A stretch of 39,195 nt of DNA from the NCBI GenBank assembly GCA_903887045.1, contig CAISOD010000086.1, positions 1 to 39,195 on the forward strand, written 5' to 3'. The stretch comes from an uncultured Gammaproteobacteria bacterium. GTDB lineage: Bacteria; Pseudomonadota; Gammaproteobacteria; Pseudomonadales; Pseudohongiellaceae. This document shows, piece by piece, positions 1-8,158 of this stretch; position 1 is the first letter of the stretch, and each line of letters opens with the position of its first letter. A model generated the notes under the pieces. The model searched no databases. It had not been told where the DNA came from and saw nothing but the letters and a program-made list of their open reading frames with translations. The position numbers and the translations under genes are program-made.

Positions 1-1683
1 GACTGGCAACTGTTTGCTGCCACTGGCACCACCCATCTGTTGGTGATCTCCGGCTCGCATGTGGCATTGATCAGTGTGCTGGTTTACGCCGTGGGTTACT
101 GGCTGGCATCACGATCGGCCTGGCTGGTGTTGCGGTGTCCGGCCACCTGGCCGGCGACATTGCTGGCGCTGGTAGGGTCGTGGATCTACACCGGATTGGC
201 CGGCTTTTCGCTGCCGGCACTGCGTGCCTGGATCATGGTGGCGGTATTGCTGCTGGCCCAACTGGCGCGACGGCAATTGCATCGCTGGCATAGTCTTGCA
301 CTGGCATTGGCGGCAGTACTGGTGCTGGATCCGTTGGCGGTGTTGAACGCAGGCTTTTGGCTATCGTTCGCCGCTGTAGCGGTATTGCTCACGTCCGTGG
401 CCCGCAACGCTGCTGATACGCGCTTGCTGTGGTGGCAACGCGCAGCGCAATGGTTGTGGCAACTCTGGTGTCTGCAGTGGCGCATCAGCGTGGCGTTGCT
501 GCCCATCGTACTGGTGTACTTCCAGCAAACCAGCTTGCTGGCGCCGCTGGTCAATCTGCCACTGATCCCGCTGCTGGGTGCCATCGTGGTACCGCTGGCA
601 CTGGCAGGCATAGTGCTGGCAGTGCTGTGGCCGGATGGCGGACTGTGGTTGTTACAGCTGGCTGATTTTGGATTGGTGCAAACTATGGCGCTGTTGCACT
701 GGAGCGTCGGCTTGCTGCCAACCAACATGCTGACAATGCCAACGCTGCAACCGCTGGGATTTGCATTGCTGCTTGCCGGCACACTTGCCTTTGTACTGAT
801 CCGACCATGGTTGTGGCGCATGACAGCGCTGCTACTGGTGCCCCTGGTGTTCTGGTGGCAGGCGGTGCCGCCACTGCGGCCGGGTGAGGTGCGGCTGCAG
901 GTGCTGGACACAGGGCAGGGGCTGGCAGTGGTTGTCAGCACAGCCAACCACCACTTGCTTTACGACACTGGCCCGCGTTTCAGCGAACGCTTTGATGCCG
1001 GTACTGACGTGGTATTGCCGGTGCTGCGTCATATGAATGTCAGCAGGCCTGATCGCGTCATCATCAGCCATGCCGACCAGGATCATTCCGGTGGTTTGCC
1101 GGCTGTGATGCGCGAGTATCCACAGACAAGTTATGCCAGCTCGTCGATTGCAGTAGTAGCGGCTGCAGCGACGAATGGACGTTGCAGCGCAGGCCAGCAC
1201 TGGCAATGGGATGCCGTCGATTTCCGCATCCTGCATCCGGACGGCGGTCGCTACGACGACAATAATGGCTCCTGTGTCCTGCTTATCGAAGCTGGCGGAC
1301 GCCGGCTGCTGCTGACAGGCGACATTGAACGCCCCGTCGAATCCGCGTTGCTGCGGCAGTACCCAAAACTGCAGGCCGATGTTGTGGTGGCGCCGCACCA
1401 CGGCTCGGCGTCTTCGTCCAGTGCCAGCTTCGTGCGGCAGTTGCGGCCGCAGATCGTGGTGTACTCCACGGGCTACCAGAATCGTTTCGGGCATCCGGCC
1501 GCCGCCGTAAAGGCGCGTTATCAGACTGTGGGGGCGCTGGCATGGAACACGGCATATGACGGGGCAATCCGCCTATTGGTCACTCCGTCAGGCGAGTTGT
1601 CGGCGTCAAGTGAACGAGCCAGCCGGCCCCGCTTTTGGCGCGCACGGCAGCAAGTCAGGCATGGGGTAAAAAGTAGGGAGTAA
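1..1683 (+). CDS. comEC: DNA internalization competence protein ComEC/Rec2, C-terminal part (5' end outside window)
   Basis: The reading frame is open from the first base, so the start lies outside the window; about 560 residues are visible. The frame opens with TGTTHLLVISGSHVALIS, typical of the ComEC/Rec2 competence domain, followed by a long run of hydrophobic membrane segments up to about base 880. The rest is a metallo-beta-lactamase-like domain: HADQDHSGG at bases 1069-1095, a TGD strand near 1315-1323 and HHGSASSSS near 1396-1422. ComEC forms the inner-membrane channel that takes up single-stranded DNA. Its place upstream of exbBD/msbA/lpxK is the usual one in gammaproteobacteria. The stop is TAA at 1681. 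Whether the cell is naturally competent cannot be judged from this gene alone. Confidence 0.95.
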   Translation, partial: DWQLFAATGTTHLLVISGSHVALISVLVYAVGYWLASRSAWLVLRCPATWPATLLALVGSWIYTGLAGFSLPALRAWIMVAVLLLAQLARRQLHRWHSLALALAAVLVLDPLAVLNAGFWLSFAAVAVLLTSVARNAADTRLLWWQRAAQWLWQLWCLQWRISVALLPIVLVYFQQTSLLAPLVNLPLIPLLGAIVVPLALAGIVLAVLWPDGGLWLLQLADFGLVQTMALLHWSVGLLPTNMLTMPTLQPLGFALLLAGTLAFVLIRPWLWRMTALLLVPLVFWWQAVPPLRPGEVRLQVLDTGQGLAVVVSTANHHLLYDTGPRFSERFDAGTDVVLPVLRHMNVSRPDRVIISHADQDHSGGLPAVMREYPQTSYASSSIAVVAAAATNGRCSAGQHWQWDAVDFRILHPDGGRYDDNNGSCVLLIEAGGRRLLLTGDIERPVESALLRQYPKLQADVVVAPHHGSASSSSASFVRQLRPQIVVYSTGYQNRFGHPAAAVKARYQTVGALAWNTAYDGAIRLLVTPSGELSASSERASRPRFWRARQQVRHGVKSRE

Positions 1684-1727
1684 CAGTCACTTATGCTAGA
1701 GTGCTGCATCTTTCGAGGAGCGCGCGA

Positions 1728-2354
1728 GTGTACGAAATCATAGTCTCCGGTGGAGTAATGATGATCCCCATCATCCTCGCCTCCATCATCGCCATTGCCA
1801 TCATCATCGAACGTTTCTGGACCCTCAATTCCTCCCGCATCGCCCCCCGCAACACGCTGGCCGAGGTTTGGAGCAAGCTGCGGCACAACCAGCTCGACGC
1901 CGCCCAATTGCGTGAACTGCGCATGGCTTCGCCACTTGGCCAGATCCTGGCTGCCGGGCTGGTCAATGCCAAGGCGGGCCGTGCCATCATGATCGAAAGC
2001 ATCGAGCTGGCCGCCTCGCATGTAGTACACGACCTCGAACGCTATCTCGGCACGCTTGGCACCATAGCCGCTGTGGCCCCTCTGCTGGGGCTGCTTGGCA
2101 CCGTGTTTGGCATGATCGAGATATTCAGTGAGACGGTAAACATCGGCAACGGCGACGTCAAAGTGCTGGCCGGCGGTATCGCCATAGCATTGGTGACCAC
2201 CGCAGCCGGTCTCGTGGTGGCAATCCCGTCGCTGTTTTTCCACCGCATGTTCGTGCGCAAGGTCGAGAGCCTGGTGGTAGAACTGGAACGCGAATCGATC
2301 AAGCTGGTCGATGCGCTTTACAGCAGCCGTGCTGTTGAAGTGAAGGGCGGGTAA
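1728..2354 (+). CDS. exbB: ExbB/TolQ-type proton channel subunit (MotA/TolQ/ExbB family)
   Basis: This is a 208-residue inner-membrane protein. I chose the GTG at 1728 because GAGGAG (1715-1720) lies seven bases upstream; an earlier in-frame GTG at 1701 has no such site. A hydrophobic N-terminal helix (SGGVMMIPIILASIIAIAII) precedes a cytoplasmic loop, then two more membrane helices around APLLGLLGTVFGMIEIF and GGIAIALVTTAAGLVVAIP, the conserved ExbB/TolQ signature. With the ExbD protein encoded 11 bases downstream it should form a proton-driven energiser. The partner (a TonB-like or other periplasmic protein) is not nearby. The pair sits between comEC and the lipid A genes, as in Pseudomonas. 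TolQ is a less likely label because no tolA, tolB or pal gene is present. Confidence 0.9.
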   Translation: MYEIIVSGGVMMIPIILASIIAIAIIIERFWTLNSSRIAPRNTLAEVWSKLRHNQLDAAQLRELRMASPLGQILAAGLVNAKAGRAIMIESIELAASHVVHDLERYLGTLGTIAAVAPLLGLLGTVFGMIEIFSETVNIGNGDVKVLAGGIAIALVTTAAGLVVAIPSLFFHRMFVRKVESLVVELERESIKLVDALYSSRAVEVKGG

Positions 2355-2365
2355 CGGACCCTGCA

Positions 2366-2794
2366 ATGAAATTCCAGCGACATGTAAAATCCACCGATGT
2401 CCACATCGATCTGACGTCACTGATTGATGTAGTGTTCATCCTTTTGCTGTTTTTCATACTCACCACCAGCTTTGTGCGCGAGAGCGTAATTCGTATCAAC
2501 CTGCCTGAAGCCAATGGTGAAGTAGTCAACACCACACCAGTGACAATCGATGTGCTGGTATCAAGTGATGGTATGTACGCCGTCAACGGCCGCACGCTGG
2601 TCAACGGCGGCGTCGAGACGCTGATGCAGGCCATCACCGACATCGCCGCCGGCGACAACAGCGTACCGGTAACGATTACGGCAGATGCCGATGCCTCACA
2701 CCAGAGTGTGGTAACCGCGATGGACGCCGTGGCGCGGCTTGGTTTCAGCAAGCTGAATATTGCCACCCGCCAGACACAGCCGGCCACACCATGA
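2366..2794 (+). CDS. exbD: ExbD/TolR-type biopolymer transport protein
   Basis: This 142-residue protein has a short cytoplasmic N-terminus, one membrane helix with the conserved aspartate (LTSLIDVVFILLLFFILTTSF, residues about 17-37) and a periplasmic domain. The Asp in SLIDVVF is the proton-carrying residue of the ExbD/TolR family. It follows exbB by 11 bases, and its TGA overlaps the ATG of msbA (ATGA at 2791-2794), so the genes are probably translated together. It would work with ExbB as a proton-motive-force energiser. The energised partner is not identified. Confidence 0.92.
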   Translation: MKFQRHVKSTDVHIDLTSLIDVVFILLLFFILTTSFVRESVIRINLPEANGEVVNTTPVTIDVLVSSDGMYAVNGRTLVNGGVETLMQAITDIAAGDNSVPVTITADADASHQSVVTAMDAVARLGFSKLNIATRQTQPATP

Positions 2795-4566
2795 ACGCGA
2801 CCGCAGCAACCAAACCAGTTTCCAATTTTGCGTTGTACAAGCGCCTGCTTGGCTACATCGGACCTGAGCGACCCGCGTTCCTTTTGGCGTTTCTGGGCTT
2901 TGTAATGTTCAGTGCGGCCAATGTCTGGTTCACGAGTCTGGTCGGCCAGATCATCGATTTCATTCCGCAGAGCGCCAACATGAGCGAAGCCTCACGTCTG
3001 ATGATTCCGCTGACACTGGTGGGCATCGTGTTGCTGCGCGGTATCGGGGGTTTGCTCGGCAGCTACTGCACTGCACTGCTGGCCTTCCGCATCATCCACC
3101 GACTGCGCACGCAGATATTGCAGCGTTTCCTGCGCCTGCCGCTGCCGTTCTTCGAACGCAGCAACAGTGGCCACCTGATTTCGTCGGTCACCTTCAACGT
3201 GTCGCAGATCAGTGCCGCCGTCAGTGATGCATTGGCAGTGTTGCTGCGGGAAGGGCTGACCATCATAGGACTCGTGCTCTGGTTGCTGTATCTGAACTGG
3301 CAGTTGACGCTGGTTTTCATCGCGGTAACGCCCTTCATAAGCCTGGTGGTGATGTATGCATCTACCCGATTCCGCAAGCACAGCAAACGCATCCAGCACT
3401 CGATGGGCGACGTGACACAGATCCTGAACGAGTCGATCAAGGGCTTGAAGGTAATTCGCACATTCGGGGCTGAAGCGCAGGTTGACAACCGCTTCGTTGA
3501 GGTGAGCCAGCGCAATACGCGGCAAAACCTCAAGCTTGCACTGACCGCTGCGGTCAGTGCGCCAATCATCCAGACCCTGGTCGCCACCGCACTGGCGTTG
3601 TTGATATGGCTGGCGCTGGCACCCGATACGCTCGGTGACATATCGTCAGGTGACTTCGTACAGTTCATTACTGCGGCCGGCATGATGCTGAAGCCGGTAA
3701 GGCAGACCTCGAAAACCAATGCCGATATCCAGAAAGGGTTGGCAGCAGCATCGTCGATCTTTGCGCTGATAGATGCCGATGCCGAGCAGGATGCCGGGAC
3801 GCAAGAGGTGGACCGCGCCAAAGGCCGGGTTGAATTCTGCCAGGTACATTTTGGCTACCCGGGCGCCTCCGAACCAGTGTTGCGTGGAATTGATCTGGTG
3901 TGCGAACCGGGACAAACCGTTGCGATTGTCGGGCACTCCGGCAGCGGCAAATCAACCCTGGTGAATCTTCTGCCCCGCTTCTACGAACCCGACAGTGGCG
4001 ACATCCTGCTGGATGGCATCTCCATCCGTGATTACCGCTTGCACAACCTGCGCAGCCAGATTGCGCTGGTGAGTCAGCAGGTGGTCTTGTTCAACGGAAC
4101 CATCCGCGACAACGTGGCTTACGGTGAACTTGCTGGCGTCAGTGACGACGCTCTGCAGCAGGCACTCGACCATGCCCATGCCTCCGAGTTCATTCGCGAA
4201 CTGCCGGAGGGGCTCAACACGCTGGTAGGTGACGACGGTCTGCTGCTGTCCGGTGGTCAACGACAGCGACTTGCCATCGCGCGCGCGCTGCTGAAAAACG
4301 CTCCAATCCTGATTCTCGATGAAGCGACTTCTGCGCTCGACAGCGCTTCAGAGCGATATATCCGGGAAGCGCTACAGCTTCTCATGCAGGGGCGTACCAC
4401 CCTGGTAATCGCACACCGGTTGTCGACCATCGAGAATGCCGACCGCATAGTGGTGATGGACAAGGGCCGCATCGTTGAAAACGGCACCCATCAGCAGCTG
4501 CTGGCCTACGGCGGCATTTACGCTACGCTGCACAAGTTGCAGTTCGCCGAAGTAGTAAGCGAGTGA
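2791..4566 (+). CDS. msbA: Lipid A export ABC transporter, permease and ATPase (MsbA)
   Basis: This 591-residue half-transporter has an N-terminal six-helix membrane domain (about residues 20-330) and a C-terminal nucleotide-binding domain. Visible ATPase motifs are Walker A GHSGSGKST (381-389), the signature LSGGQ (486-490) and Walker B ILILDEATSALD, with its Asp near residue 510. MsbA homodimers flip lipid A-core from the inner to the outer leaflet of the inner membrane. The gene overlaps exbD by four bases and is followed after 10 bases by lpxK, the classical msbA-lpxK pair. The length is normal for the family. Context favours MsbA over a general multidrug exporter. Confidence 0.94.
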   Translation: MNATAATKPVSNFALYKRLLGYIGPERPAFLLAFLGFVMFSAANVWFTSLVGQIIDFIPQSANMSEASRLMIPLTLVGIVLLRGIGGLLGSYCTALLAFRIIHRLRTQILQRFLRLPLPFFERSNSGHLISSVTFNVSQISAAVSDALAVLLREGLTIIGLVLWLLYLNWQLTLVFIAVTPFISLVVMYASTRFRKHSKRIQHSMGDVTQILNESIKGLKVIRTFGAEAQVDNRFVEVSQRNTRQNLKLALTAAVSAPIIQTLVATALALLIWLALAPDTLGDISSGDFVQFITAAGMMLKPVRQTSKTNADIQKGLAAASSIFALIDADAEQDAGTQEVDRAKGRVEFCQVHFGYPGASEPVLRGIDLVCEPGQTVAIVGHSGSGKSTLVNLLPRFYEPDSGDILLDGISIRDYRLHNLRSQIALVSQQVVLFNGTIRDNVAYGELAGVSDDALQQALDHAHASEFIRELPEGLNTLVGDDGLLLSGGQRQRLAIARALLKNAPILILDEATSALDSASERYIREALQLLMQGRTTLVIAHRLSTIENADRIVVMDKGRIVENGTHQQLLAYGGIYATLHKLQFAEVVSE

Positions 4567-4576
4567 CAGCGCGGTC

Positions 4577-5596
4577 ATGAAGCGCTGGCTGACAGAGTCC
4601 TGGTATCGCGGCTCGCAACTGTTGCTTTTGTTGCTGCCTCTCAGTTGGCTGTTCGGTTGGATGGCGGAAAAGCGCCGGCAGCAATTACTGGCAAGCGGAC
4701 CTTACCGCGCAGCAGTACCTCTCATCGTAGTGGGCAATATCACTGCCGGCGGCACCGGTAAAACTCCGCTGTGCATCGCGCTTGCGCGTCACTTCACTGC
4801 GCAGGGACTCAAGGTTGTCATTGTCAGCCGCGGCTATGGCGGCAACAGCACGGTTTACCCGCTTATAGTCAACGCAGAGTCAGACCCGCAGCAAGCCGGC
4901 GACGAAGCGGTCTTGCTGGCACAGCAGGGCAGGTGTGCAGTGGTGGTGGATCCGGATCGCGTGCGTGCAGTCAAGCTGGCGGAAAGCCGCTTGCACGCCC
5001 AATTGATACTCAGTGACGATGGGCTGCAGCATTACGCATTGGGCCGCACGCTGGAGCTGGCAGTGGTAGATGGTGAGCGCGGTCTCGGTAATGGTTGGCT
5101 GCTGCCGGCCGGACCGCTGCGTGAACCGGCCCAACGGCTGTGCAATGTTGACATCGTCGTCACCAACGGCCCGTTGCGGCAACCGCTGCCAATAGCCGCA
5201 GTGCGTCAGTTCACCATGGCACTGGAACCGACAGGATTGGTTAACTTGGCAAGCGGCGAACGACTGTCAGTGGGTGAATGGCAGCAGCGTCATGGCACCG
5301 CCAACCCGGTGCACGCTGTGGCGGGTATTGGCAATCCGGGCCGGTTTTTCGCGAGCTTGCAACAACTCGGCTTTGTTATCATGCCACAGGCTTTTGGCGA
5401 TCATCATGCGTACAACGCAGGCGAACTGGCTTTTTCCGACAATGCTCCGCTGGTAATGACCAGCAAGGATGCCGTCAAATGCCGCCATTTCGCCCAGCGC
5501 CATTGGTGGATGTTGGAAGTAGACGCCGTACTGGCTGTTGAGTTTTACGCCACCTTGCAACATTTGCTGCCCCGGTTGGCGCAACAGTTGCCGTAG
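4577..5596 (+). CDS. lpxK: Tetraacyldisaccharide 4'-kinase LpxK
   Basis: This 339-residue protein phosphorylates the 4' position of the tetraacyldisaccharide to give lipid IVA, a late step of lipid A synthesis at the inner membrane. A hydrophobic N-terminal stretch (LLLLLLPLSWLFGWM) fits membrane association. The P-loop is GNITAGGTGKT (residues 53-63), followed by VIVSRGYGG, ILSDDGLQHYALGR and VVDGERGLGNGWLLPAGPLRE, all typical of LpxK. The stop is an ordinary TAG at 5594. It sits 10 bases after msbA and about 50 bases before the Trm112-like gene. Confidence 0.96.
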   Translation: MKRWLTESWYRGSQLLLLLLPLSWLFGWMAEKRRQQLLASGPYRAAVPLIVVGNITAGGTGKTPLCIALARHFTAQGLKVVIVSRGYGGNSTVYPLIVNAESDPQQAGDEAVLLAQQGRCAVVVDPDRVRAVKLAESRLHAQLILSDDGLQHYALGRTLELAVVDGERGLGNGWLLPAGPLREPAQRLCNVDIVVTNGPLRQPLPIAAVRQFTMALEPTGLVNLASGERLSVGEWQQRHGTANPVHAVAGIGNPGRFFASLQQLGFVIMPQAFGDHHAYNAGELAFSDNAPLVMTSKDAVKCRHFAQRHWWMLEVDAVLAVEFYATLQHLLPRLAQQLP

Positions 5597-5647
5597 GACT
5601 TGTCATATCAAGTGCTGGCAAACCACCCACATTTACTGGAATTTGAA

Positions 5648-5842
5648 ATGCTCGACAAAAAACTGCTGGCAATTCTGGCCTGTCCGCTTTGCAAAGGACC
5701 TCTTTATTACGATCAGGCTGCCGCTGAACTGCTGTGCTACGGCGACAGTCTGGCCTATCCGATTCGTGACGATATTCCTGTAATGCTCGACAACGAGGCA
5801 CGAACACTGACGCTGGAAGAAAAGGAAAACCGCAAGCAATGA
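5648..5842 (+). CDS. Trm112-family zinc-ribbon-like small protein (YcaR/UPF0434)
   Basis: This 64-residue protein starts [17 protein letters not shown] and continues with [20 protein letters not shown], closely like E. coli YcaR. I chose the ATG at 5648; the frame is open further back to a TTG at 5600, but the family begins at MLDKKLL. The CPLC pair and a later Cys are the remnants of a zinc-binding ribbon. Eukaryotic and archaeal Trm112 activates methyltransferases; the bacterial role is not settled. It lies between lpxK and kdsB as in many gammaproteobacteria, and its TGA overlaps the kdsB ATG. Confidence 0.92.
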   Translation: MLDKKLLAILACPLCKGPLYYDQAAAELLCYGDSLAYPIRDDIPVMLDNEARTLTLEEKENRKQ

Positions 5843-6591
5843 CGACACCTGCCTTTATTGTCGTCATCCCGGCGAGGTTCCAGTCGAGCCGATTGCCCGG
5901 CAAAATGCTGCTCGACATTGCCGACAAGCCGATGATTCTGCATGTAGTGGAACGCGCCCGGCAGAGTCTTGCCAGTGCAGTCTATGTGGCCACCGATGAT
6001 GATCGCATCCGCAGCGTATGCGAGGCAGCAGGCGCCAGAGTATGCATGACCGATCCCGCGCACCAGAGCGGCACCGACCGCATCGCCGAGGTCGCCGCCC
6101 AGCTTGGCCTCGGCACTGATGCATTTGTAGTCAACGTACAGGGCGACGAGCCGTTGATACCCCCTGCCGTTATCAACCAGGTGGCTACCAATCTGGCAGC
6201 ACGGCCGGACGTCGGAATCTGCACGCTGTATGCGGATATCCATGAAGAGTCAGAATTCCACAACCCCAATGCCGTCAAGCTGGTAACCGACCACGCCGGC
6301 AATGTGCTGTATTTCTCGCGGGCGCCGATTCCATGGCCGCGCGACGGCCATATTGACGGTACGCTGTGGGGTAAACGTCATCTCGGCATCTACGGTTACC
6401 GTGTAAACGTGTTGCAACAATTTGTGAGCTGGCCACCCAGCCCGCTCGAACAAACCGAGAAGCTGGAGCAACTACGGGCAATGACACAGGGCGTGCGTTT
6501 GCACGCCGAGCGCTGCTGCGAGGCCATTCCTGCTGGAGTTGATACTGCCGAAGATCTGGAAGTGGTGCGGCAGTTGTTGTCGAAGAGGTAG
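5839..6591 (+). CDS. kdsB: 3-deoxy-manno-octulosonate cytidylyltransferase (CMP-KDO synthetase)
   Basis: This 250-residue enzyme couples KDO to CTP, giving the activated sugar used for the inner core of lipopolysaccharide. The N-terminal nucleotide-binding motif is [28 protein letters not shown] and [12 protein letters not shown] are further conserved KdsB motifs. The start overlaps the preceding stop (ATGA, 5839-5842) and the gene ends in TAG at 6589. Its length is that of E. coli KdsB. The neighbours lpxK and msbA place it in the envelope operon. Confidence 0.97.
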   Translation: MTTPAFIVVIPARFQSSRLPGKMLLDIADKPMILHVVERARQSLASAVYVATDDDRIRSVCEAAGARVCMTDPAHQSGTDRIAEVAAQLGLGTDAFVVNVQGDEPLIPPAVINQVATNLAARPDVGICTLYADIHEESEFHNPNAVKLVTDHAGNVLYFSRAPIPWPRDGHIDGTLWGKRHLGIYGYRVNVLQQFVSWPPSPLEQTEKLEQLRAMTQGVRLHAERCCEAIPAGVDTAEDLEVVRQLLSKR

Positions 6592-6599
6592 TCACCGCG

Positions 6600-7133
6600 A
6601 TGAACAGTACGGTGGAAAACGGGGTAGCCAGCACGACCAGACCGGTCAGAATCCTGATGGTGTGTCTCGGCAATATCTGTCGGTCGCCCACGGCAGAAGG
6701 CGTGCTGCGCAGCATGTTGCAGGCGCAGGGACTGCACGAACACATTCTCGTCGATTCGGCGGGTACCTCCGGCTGGCACGAAGGCGAACCACCGGATTTG
6801 CGCACGATCCACGCCGCCTCCAACCGAGGCTACGATCTCAGCTCCCAGCGCTCCCGCCCGCTTGTGCAAGGCGACTTCGAGGAGCACGACTACATCCTCG
6901 CCATGGATCAGCAGAACCTGCGCGATCTTGCAAGTGTTTGTCCGCCTGGCCATCACAACAAGTTGGGGTTGCTGCTGCAGCACGGCAGCACCGGTCGCAG
7001 TCAGGTGCCGGACCCGTATGAAGGATCTGCCGCAGGCTTCGATGAAGTACTTGATCTGTGTGAAAACGCTTGTGCTGCATTGCTGCAGCACTTGGTGGTA
7101 CAGCATGGCCTCAATCGCGGAGATGCCCGATGA
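6600..7133 (+). CDS. Low-molecular-weight protein-tyrosine phosphatase
   Basis: This 177-residue protein carries the LMW-PTP P-loop CLGNICRS (Cys22 to Arg28, the C-X5-R motif) near the N-terminus and the acid loop VPDPYEG near the C-terminus, where the Asp is the general acid. Family members remove phosphate from protein tyrosines; some (Wzb, Etp) act on capsule or exopolysaccharide kinases. No tyrosine kinase or capsule gene is nearby, so the target is unknown. The same gene sits between kdsB and murB in Pseudomonas. There are about 15 residues before the core, slightly longer than usual, so the true start could be internal. Its stop overlaps the murB ATG. Confidence 0.93.
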   Translation: MNSTVENGVASTTRPVRILMVCLGNICRSPTAEGVLRSMLQAQGLHEHILVDSAGTSGWHEGEPPDLRTIHAASNRGYDLSSQRSRPLVQGDFEEHDYILAMDQQNLRDLASVCPPGHHNKLGLLLQHGSTGRSQVPDPYEGSAAGFDEVLDLCENACAALLQHLVVQHGLNRGDAR

Positions 7134-8158
7134 ATGCTGTTGCGCTGGCAATCCGCGAACACGTTGATCTGCGACATCTGAATACCTTCCATGTGTCTGC
7201 CAAAGCTCGCTGGCTGGTGACGATCACTGATACAGCGCAATTACAGGGCGTATTGGCATGGCAGCGCCAACAGCAAGTGCCATTCATGCTGATCGGGCAG
7301 GGCAGTAATATCCTGTTCAAACAAGACTACCCCGGCCTCGTCATCGAACTGCACCATCGCGGCATAAGCAAGGTGGATGAAACAGCTACCCATGTAGATG
7401 TCGAAGTACAAGCGGGCGAAATCTGGCACGACTTCGTTCTGCACAGCCTGCGCCAGCAGTGGTACGGGCTGGAAAATCTGTCGCTGATTCCCGGCACTGT
7501 GGGCGCGGCTCCGGTACAGAATATCGGCGCTTACGGAGTTGAAGTGAAAGACACGCTGCTGCATCTGGACGCACTTGAGATCGCCAGCGGCCAAGTGCAA
7601 CGTTTCAGCAATACCGATTGCTGCTTTGGCTATCGGCAGTCGTACTTCAAGCAGGAGGGCAAGGACCGTTTCATCATCAGCGCGGTGACATTCCGCTTGT
7701 CACGCCAGCCGCATTTGAAGCTGGACTATCCGGCATTGAAAGCTGCATTGGCACAAGTGTCGCCAGCCGAACAGACACCGCAGTTGGTCAGCGATACCGT
7801 GTGTGCAATCCGCCGCAGCAAATTGCCGGACCCCGGTGTGCTTGGAAATGCCGGGTCGTTCTACTGGAATCCGCATATCACTCAGCACAAATACGCCGCC
7901 TTGCGTGCTGATTATCCGCAGATGCCGGGCTTTGCCGACCAGGATGGCATCAAGGTGCCGGCCGCATGGCTGATCGAACAAGCCGGCTGGAAAGGCTATC
8001 GCGAAGGTGAGGTCGGTGTGCACAAGGATCATGCGCTGGTGCTTGTCAATCATGGCCATGCTACGGGTGCTGCGCTGGTAGCGTTGTCGGAAAAGATCCA
8101 GACGTCGGTGCTGGAGAAATTCGACATTCAACTGTGGCCGGAAGTGCGGATCGTGTAA
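7130..8158 (+). CDS. murB: UDP-N-acetylenolpyruvoylglucosamine reductase MurB
   Basis: This 342-residue flavoprotein makes UDP-MurNAc by NADPH-dependent reduction, the second committed step of peptidoglycan synthesis in the cytoplasm. I chose the ATG at 7130 because it overlaps the previous stop (ATGA) and gives MNAVALAIREHVDLRHLNTF, the standard N-terminus. FAD-binding motifs include LIGQGSNIL and NLSLIPGTVGAAPVQNIGAYG. The proton-donating Ser lies in GNAGSFYWNP and the C-terminal Glu in PEVRIV. The length and the extra CFGYRQSYFK segment fit type I MurB. The stop overlaps the uvrC start (TAATG). Confidence 0.97.
   Translation: MNAVALAIREHVDLRHLNTFHVSAKARWLVTITDTAQLQGVLAWQRQQQVPFMLIGQGSNILFKQDYPGLVIELHHRGISKVDETATHVDVEVQAGEIWHDFVLHSLRQQWYGLENLSLIPGTVGAAPVQNIGAYGVEVKDTLLHLDALEIASGQVQRFSNTDCCFGYRQSYFKQEGKDRFIISAVTFRLSRQPHLKLDYPALKAALAQVSPAEQTPQLVSDTVCAIRRSKLPDPGVLGNAGSFYWNPHITQHKYAALRADYPQMPGFADQDGIKVPAAWLIEQAGWKGYREGEVGVHKDHALVLVNHGHATGAALVALSEKIQTSVLEKFDIQLWPEVRIV

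Noticed and set aside
1521-2420. A 299-codon minus-strand frame over the end of comEC and exbB
   Set aside because: Its His/Asp-rich translation (DGNGDDGGEDDGDHH) is the reverse of hydrophobic exbB codons; exbB has a ribosome site and family motifs.
1728-2794. tolQ-tolR of the Tol-Pal system
   Set aside because: No tolA, tolB, pal or ybgF gene is adjacent, and the position between comEC and msbA/lpxK fits the second ExbB/ExbD pair.
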